A DNA stretch of 64,000 bases from positions 3,410,001 to 3,474,000 of the forward strand of contig OZ005703.1 of NCBI GenBank assembly GCA_963930775.1, written 5' to 3'. The notes beneath the pieces are model-generated. The model did not search any database and was not told where the DNA came from. It saw nothing but the letters and a program-made list of their open reading frames with translations. The translations under genes were made by a program, and so were the position numbers. The DNA is from Cliona cf. orientalis. Its lineage: Eukaryota; Porifera; Demospongiae; Clionaida; Clionaidae. This document shows, one piece after another, positions 57,612-64,000 of this stretch (the first letter of the stretch is position 1; each line of letters starts with the position of its first letter).

Positions 57612-57916
57612 GGAATAAAGTAAGTTTTGAAATTGCATCTTAGGCATAGCTATTTTGATCAAAAATTAGTGCTGATAGATTGTGGTTGACAAATACATAC
57701 TCACTAAGTGTGAAATTAGTACATATACATGTAGATTAACTTTCCCAAATAGAGCACAGACTCGATATTAGACATTTTCAAACAGTCAAACTGACGAATC
57801 ACTCTTCTTAAATCTTGGTATTTGTTTATTTAGTATTGTATATTATACTAAAATTTCTCAATATTTTAGGGGGGGGAAGTCCCAGGGCACCCCCCCCCCC
57901 TCTAAATGAAACACTG
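57530..57916. repeat. CAGGGTTTCAT element with G/C runs, copy 2
   Basis: Left end CAGGGTTTCATACAGG followed by GTTAGGGGGGG; right end CCCCTCTAAATGAAACACTG. A C run of about 30 lies at 57579-57609. It is related to 53987-54618. Confidence 0.45.
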
Positions 57917-59697
57917 CTGGTCAATCATTGTGACCGTGCATGATCGCATAAGGAAGTATCCCATGCATGCATGCATGCCCAACTTAATTCAGCGATGAAG
58001 TATACAGAATATTTCTTCTAATCAATGATCTGTCATTTGATTAAGCGATTTATGATTATTGGTTATCATCAGATTCTGCTCATTCACAGGCTATGTATGG
58101 TATCTGATGTTTTCAAGGTTGAGATAATCGCATTGTAAACCCCTCCGGTTTTCTTTTGAGGAACTAAGTATTTCTGTTTGCAAAACACTTTTTAGTTGAT
58201 ATTCTTTCAGGGTAATCGCTAGTATACCTCAATACTTCCTGGAAGATTCAATATTTCAAATACCAATCCTATACGTTGGTAGCACAGTTAATCCCTGAAT
58301 TAGCAGGTTGGTGATCGCCTGCTTTACCAATGTCAGTACAATACCTCTATTATCAAATAAGCCAGACTAGTAATAACTGAGTGACACAATTATTAGTAAA
58401 ATTTGGCACAAAATGAATAATTGTGCTTGAGCTTTGCCCAATATTTGGAGGTGAATATTCAACATTCAAATTGCGTGTGCATTGAATCCAGCTTCTTGAA
58501 GAGTTAAGATTAAAGCAACATCACGTAGCTGTCCACTAGACAATCAGTTACCTAAAAATGGAATATACCATACTTAATCTAATGGAACACGTGGGGAGAT
58601 TTCCACTGCCACAATATTATTATACCATAATAGGCATTCTGTGGACTATTTTGGCTTTAAAGTTGCCATATGGCCAAATTGCTATAAATATAGGTTTTCA
58701 ATTTGTTTATAATGTTGGAGAATACGATACTGCTGTGGACAGAGACAATGTGTACACTGTATGTGATTTGTAGCAATGAAAAATTGAATACCCAGCTAGA
58801 CTGTAGATAGATGGCTGGACCTCACTGAGAGAATCCTTAGCGTGCTGCTGCAGGATATTACCTGTTGTACGCTACATATAGAGATAGCTGCAGGATGAAA
58901 AATAGGATCGAGGGGGCTCTGCCATTCCAGTAGGAAGATGTACATACTGGTTGTGTATCATTTGTAGAATACCTGGAAGATATCAATTTGCTCTGCCTTC
59001 ACTGCATGTTAGACCAATAATCAATTAGTTGTTTGTGGATGGAAGGTTGCCATATTGGATTGGGATGGTGGGGTGGGGGGCGCATGTCTGTATTGGTTCA
59101 TGATATCACTACAACAGCTATAATATAATATTATGCGTGTACCAAGCTAGTCTCGTCCCCAGACCCTGGTCACCCTTAATTTTGAGGGTGGGTTCTGGGG
59201 ACAAGATTGATTAGTACCAAGCTGGTTTTATTTTTCTCTGCAGGAAACATAATTTGCTTTAGATTAGATAATTCCTAACCAGAATTCAAGGCATGACAAG
59301 AGGGCATGATTTAATGGGAATCTGTGGCTGCATCAAATTGACAAGGATTATCCCAATTCCCACCTCAAATTGAATTAGGTTTGTTGGTCCGATATGCCTT
59401 GTATATGCTGGGGAGAACACTTGAGTCATATTATGACTTTCCAAAAGTAATTTATTACCAGGCCATAAGTGTCTGGTCAGGCCAGGGGTGTTTGTTGATG
59501 GATGTGGTTACCAGATTGTGCATCCATTCCTCGGACACATGTTTGGGAAAGGATATGCATCATTCCAAGCACAAAGAAGCCTATTCATAGTAATTAAGTC
59601 TGAAAGGCATTCTTGTGTGAATCATGCTGGCAATGTCCCCATTGCCTATCTTTCAGGAGGGGTGAGGGTGGGGAATATTCCTCAGGCCTACAAGATA

Positions 59698-60866
59698 GTT
59701 AGACACTGTTTAGGAGGTTTCTACGCGATTTAGAAGACCTCAGGGCTCAGTATAACCCTTGCAAGGTCTTCTAAATCTCATAGAAACCTAATAAACAGTG
59801 TCTAACAACTTTAGATCCTAACAACAATGCCCATAGGCTTGACATATAGACTGTTGCCTAGGAATAATACTAACCATAGGCAACATTTTTTACAGCTTTA
59901 TATGGAATATTTACAGGTTTATATGAGCTTTTTACAAGTTTATATGGGAAATAGATACCTGCTCCTGACCAATCAAATCACAGTATTTGTTACAACTAGG
60001 ATCTAATTATGTTTAGAATCTAAGATTCTAGTTACTGTGATCTGATTGGTCAGGAACAGGCATCTATTTCCCATTTAGATCCTACTTGTAACAAATACAG
60101 TGATCTGATTGGTTGAACTGCAGTATCTATCCTTCATAAAAAAACCTTGTAAGCCCCATAAAAAACCTTGTAAGTTCCCTAAAAAACTGGCTAGTTTTTT
60201 GCTATGTAGTTGTTGATATACAAAGCTGTTGGGCATTGTTGCTAGGATCTAAAGTAGTTAGACACTAGCTGTTTAGTCGGTTTCTATGTGATTTAGAAGA
60301 CCTCAGGGCTCAGTAGAACCCTCACTTTGCTCGGGATTCTATGCAGAGCCCTTCTGTCTTCTAAATCATGTAGAAATCTCCTAAACAGTGTCTAACTATT
60401 ATAAACTTGTAAAAAGCTCATAGATCATACATGTAGCTGTGCAATGTGATTGGCTACTGACAGGTATCTATGTGTCATAGTCACCTACAAGATTTTCTTA
60501 GTCACCTACAAGTTTTGCCCTCTGGCTCTAGCAATACATGATCTAAGCTTATTAGACACTATTTAGTCAGCTTCTATGTGATTCAGGCTAGGATTCTCAT
60601 AGAACCTTGCTTCGCTCGGGATTCTATATGGAGTCCTTCAGTCTTCTAATTAAATCACATAGAAACCTCCTATAAACAGTGTCTAACTATTATGCATATA
60701 AATCTGTAAAATTATTACCTACGGTTAGTATTGATGACTAGGCAGCAGTTTATATGTCGAGCCTATGGGCATTGTTGCTAGGATCTAAAGTTGTTAGACA
60801 CTGTTTAATCGGTTTCTACGTGATTTAGAAGACCCCAGCTGCAGGTTCAGTAGATAGTGTCTAAAC
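59698..60866. repeat. Palindromic cluster of four related hairpins
   Basis: Four hairpins with TTAGACACTGTTTAG...TTTCTAYGTGATTTAGAAGA arms lie at 59698-59807, 60257-60396, 60551-60687 and 60793-60866. The sequence around 59798-59880 (CAACAATGCCCATAGGCTTG) is repeated in reverse complement at 60720-60805, so the block is itself a large imperfect palindrome. Between them TGATCTGATTGGTCAGGA blocks also occur inverted. It ends about 230 bp upstream of the UGT ATG. Confidence 0.7.
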
Positions 60867-61095
60867 TATTATGAATAATCATACAAAATTTAGTGATTTA
60901 GCAGCTGCACCTGTCAAACCTCATAACTAATAAAAATTAATTATGTCTGCAATTAATTGATTTATTACTGAATGGCATCCATCAGCAAACAACATTAATT
61001 ATTGTGAACCATTGCCAGCAGCCCTGAAAAAGGCCAGTGAGTAGTGTCTCGTTTATAGTCTAGATCTGTGTCTTGACTAGTAATCCTTATTGATA

Positions 61096-63377
61096 ATGTT
61101 TCAAACTGGACGTGTGCTGCTCTTGTTGGTGCCTTTGATGAGTGCTGTATCTAGCTGCTCACTGCCTCTAGAACAAGACTCTAAATTTTCAGATAAAAAG
61201 AGTAGCAGAGTACTTCTGGTGGCTCCACCTGCAATGGGTCATATCATCCCCCTGCTCAGACTGGGAGAGGAGCTGGTTCAACGCGGGCACACAGTTGGAT
61301 TCTGCACCACCAAGATCACTGGTATGAATATCACCGAAGAAAGCTGTAAAAAGTATGGCCTTATTTACCTCAATGCAGGCTTGGATCCCTACACTTGGTA
61401 ACAGCTACATGTTATTATATAATTATTGTATAGCCCAGAAGTTTTGGCCAGGCACCAATTTTGCCACCTACTCTCATTGGCAAAAATTTGATCCAAGATT
61501 TTTGTCCTGTATTAACGATCACATATAAGATTTAATTACCACATTGGCACAATTCATTGCACCATAGATATTATAGACTTACGTACGTGTACGTAAGTCT
61601 ATAATATCTATGATTGCACCAAATAGTTCATCAGTAATGCAAAGGTATAGCTGGTTGGTGAAATTTTGTCCAGCAAAAAGTATGGCAATACAGTATGCCT
61701 AATATGTATACATCACTATCTATGCACTTTCCCTAAATTAAATTTAATAGTTGCATGTTGGTAGCAGTCGCCATTAGCATACCCTCTATCACCTCGAGCT
61801 ATCTCACAATTAGGGGGTTAAAATTATATGTTGCTATGGTAAGAAGGGATAAAAGAGGAAGAGTGTTAAACAGCGTACTGTGTGTGTGACATCATGTACT
61901 AGTGTTTATATAGCACTCGAGTCCAAAAGGTCATACCTGGGTATCACAATTTAGGGCAGATGATCCATAATTAGATCAAGTTGTACCATAATGATAGTCA
62001 GGGATCACCACAAACATAAATACTCTAGCTAACACACAATGTTGAAAGATGATTCTATAATGTTCCTGCCAGTACAATATCCAAAATTACTCCCTTTGTC
62101 TACTCTTGACATCCATCGTGTGTATGTACTGCAGGACACAGTACAGGGAGTTCACCAATGATGCCATGGCCATGCATACATTGAGATCAACTCTCATGGC
62201 ACAGTGGATTGGAGCACCATCACAGAAAGTGATTGTGGACTACCTTGACAATCCACACTTTCAAAACTGGGACATAGCTGTGTTTGACTTCATACTGGAG
62301 ATGAGTGGTATGTATCTGGCTGACAAGTGGGGAGTGGTTGTTGTCTTCAACTCTGTCACTCTCTCCTTCACTCCAATGCTGCTTCCTTCTTGGCCTTTTC
62401 CAGTCCTTGGATCTCAATTTTCGGACAATCTGACATTCACTCAGAGACTTATTAATACGTTGATGTTGCCATTTGTTCATGCCGTCAAATTAACGGTTGT
62501 ACTGCGAAATGTTCATGTGATGGGTAGCAGAAAATGCCCACCTGTTTCTAAGGTTCTCTTCAATGGAGCTGCTGTAGGACATCCCCTGCTCATTAATTCA
62601 ATCATTGGATTTGAATTTTCTCGCAGTCGTCTGTCTGCAATGACACATTACACGGGACCACTTGTACAACTTAATATGACTTATTCTCCAGCTAAAGTTC
62701 CACTGCCCATTGCAGCCTGGCTGGAATCGCAAAATGACTCCAATGGGGTCATCTTCATCAGCATGGGGAGCACTGCTCATCTGACCCATTCTATGGCATA
62801 TTCAATCATTGAAAGCATACAGCAGACTAACTACAGTGCAATCTGGAGCCTAGGTGCAAGTGAGCAAAGCATTCTTGATGGAATTGAATTCAACGAGACC
62901 CAAATCCTCACTGTAGGTTGGATGCCTCAGAAGAATGTGCTAAGTCATCCACTGATTAAGATTGCCATACTGCACGGTGGTTTAGGTGGAATCCAGGAGG
63001 CACTGTCATCGAGAGTACCAATCATATGCTTGCCTCAGATGTTTGATCAATGGGACAATGCTGCTCGTATTGAGCATCATCACCTAGGTGTTGCAATCAA
63101 TCCCCAAAGTCTGTCCAAAAATAAGCTGGTTGTTGCGATTAATACAATCATGAACAACTACCCATCTTACAACATTGCAATTATCAAAGTGTACAAAATG
63201 TTTCTAGCTGCCCGAGGACTACAGAGAGCCTCTGAATTGATTGAATTTTATCAAGAAATAGGATACACAAACTTAAAATGTCTGTATCATGTACAGATGA
63301 ACATATCCAATTATAAGATGTTCTTATTAGTGATTGTCATCGTTATGCTCATGATAATATTTAAAAAATTGTCATAA
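61096..63377 (+). CDS. UDP-glycosyltransferase (UGT family), ER membrane
   Basis: Transfers a sugar from a UDP-sugar to small lipophilic acceptors in the ER lumen. Two in-frame exons (61096-61397, 62135-63377) encode 514 residues, the usual UGT length. The ATG at 61096 opens a signal peptide (MFQTGRVLLLLVPLMSAVSS). The N-terminal half, the acceptor side, contains VAPPAMGHIIPLLRLGEEL. The nucleotide-sugar signature (~364-407) reads GWMPQKNVLSHPLIK...HGGLGGIQEAL...PQMFDQWDNAARI, with the expected His-Gly-Gly and Asp-Gln residues. A C-terminal TM segment (MFLLVIVIVMLMIIF) is followed by KKLS at the very end, a KKxx ER-retrieval signal. The ~740-bp intron contains a palindrome and a repeat copy. 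The sugar and acceptor cannot be told. Confidence 0.9.
61558..61617. repeat. Near-perfect 60-bp palindrome in the UGT intron
   Basis: Arms ATAGATATTATAGACTTACG and its complement meet around a short TACGTGTA centre, extending to GCACCA/TGATTGC ends. It could form a cruciform or be a solo MITE. Confidence 0.65.
61758..61841. repeat. TTGGTAGCAGT-family element in the UGT intron
   Basis: TTGGTAGCAGTCGCCATTAG ... CTCTATCACCTCGAGCTATC ... ATGTTGCTATGG, similar to the copies at 2 kb and 55.8 kb. Confidence 0.5.
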
Positions 63378-63399
63378 ATAATGATCTAAAATGCATTTC

Positions 63400-63723
63400 T
63401 TACTGTAATAATTCACTAGTATCCATATCAGTCTCACTATCATCGTTTTCCTCTTCTGACTCCTTGAATGCACTCTCGTTCGGTTTCAAACCCAGCTTTC
63501 TATACATGAATACGATTCCAATCAAGAATGGTAGATGGGTTGCCAACAGCACAATCATTGCTGCAAAAGTCCTTTTCATTAGACCTTCATAAGCTGCATC
63601 CACTATGAAAACATAATTAAATTAGTTAGTTGTGTATATACATTATACCGATGACTTACACCATAAAGGGCTGATGCTCCTCCCTATTGCTGTGAGAGCC
63701 ACTATGATTCCCATTACCAGTCC
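63400..63723 (-). CDS. 3' end of an MFS transporter gene (MFSD8-like)
   Basis: Two joined exons on the minus strand (63723-63660, then ~63602 down to the stop at 63400) encode GLVMGIIVALTAIGRSISPL followed by AAYEGLMKRTFAAMIVLLAT, a final TM helix and an acidic C-terminal tail. The G-x(3)-G/R loop between the first and second segments is typical of the last transmembrane helices of major facilitator transporters. The closest family I can name is MFSD8 (CLN7), a lysosomal channel/transporter. The phases join cleanly (T|TG). The rest of the gene continues beyond the right edge; a further minus-strand exon may lie at 63830-63910. It is tail-to-tail with UGT, with 22 bp between stops. Confidence 0.65.
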
Positions 63724-64000
63724 CTGCAGAGAACAGGATGCCAACATGTACAAGTTGGAATGTAATTAGGTAGAGTAAACATGCATGGCCTCTACAATAA
63801 GATTATGGATGAGGATGCCTGCACGCATACATATACCCAATATGTAAGACCAGTGCTAACTGCTGGTTCCACTTCATTTTTGCTTTCATCCATTCCCTGA
63901 AGTTCACACTTGTATGGGTCTCCAAATTGTATGAACAAATTGGCAAGGACCAATTAATCATTTCAGGGAATTCGCTTCAAAGTTTATTGATATTGAGAAA

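Larger units (their letters stand above)
56063..61095. other. 5-kb intergenic region AP-1 mu to UGT
   Basis: No gene is supported. It holds a G/C-run element (57530-57916), a small hairpin with GTCTCGTCCCCAGACCC and GGGTTCTGGGGACAAGA (59150-59215) and a large palindromic cluster (59698-60866). Short open frames at 57266, 58558 and 59381-59733 have no features. Confidence 0.5.

Noticed and set aside
59381..59733. Two overlapping open frames
   Set aside because: No recognisable protein; partly shared with repeat sequence near 51160-51260 (ATGCTGGGGAGAACAC).
1..64000. CRISPR arrays, bacterial operons, rRNA genes, retroviral or LTR coding regions
   Set aside because: None seen: genes are spliced, there is no regular repeat-spacer array, and no reverse transcriptase or integrase motif is visible in the open frames.

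Overview
This is eukaryotic, animal-type nuclear DNA: AT-rich, full of spliced genes with GT-AG introns from about 50 bp to 3 kb, and packed with short inverted-repeat elements. The gene set is that of an early-branching metazoan. It has an intronless 7TM receptor, a receptor guanylate cyclase with an unusually short ectodomain, an ankyrin-Roc-COR-Death protein, a secreted vWA protein and an ADAR-fold protein. I infer a sponge or similar marine invertebrate; no ribosomal or mitochondrial marker is present to confirm it.

Layout. 1-2.7 kb: mostly repeats, with one doubtful minus-strand exon. 2.7-3.7 kb (+): intronless GPCR-like gene. 3.9-15.9 kb (-): complete ERCC4/XPF gene, reconstructed here as 31 in-frame exons. 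16-21.6 kb: GC/CpG-rich intergenic DNA made of several MITE-like elements, including a 324-bp element with a perfect 9-bp duplication and a ~0.88-kb fold-back with a tRNA-like loop. 21.7-26.8 kb (+): receptor guanylate cyclase. 27.4-31.7 kb (+): ANK-Roc-COR-Death protein. 33.4-35.9 kb (+): secreted vWA protein. 36.4-40.1 kb (-): ADAR/ADAD-type deaminase-domain protein whose catalytic Glu is Val. 41.3-43 kb (-): LRR gene or pseudogene with two frameshifts. 44.1-46.4 kb (+): FAM32A. 47.6-56.1 kb (+): AP-1 complex mu subunit (13 exons). 56-61 kb: intergenic, with a large palindromic cluster. 61.1-63.4 kb (+): UDP-glycosyltransferase. 63.4 kb to the end (-): 3' end of an MFS transporter gene.

The genes do not form a pathway; they mix housekeeping functions (DNA repair, vesicle coats, FAM32A) with signalling and surface proteins. 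The strongest family-level signal outside genes is a set of TA-flanked elements whose ends read CC...GG. At least nine copies lie in introns and intergenic DNA, one nested inside another. Exon boundaries were placed by hand from splice consensus, reading-frame continuity and remembered family similarity; no alignment was run.
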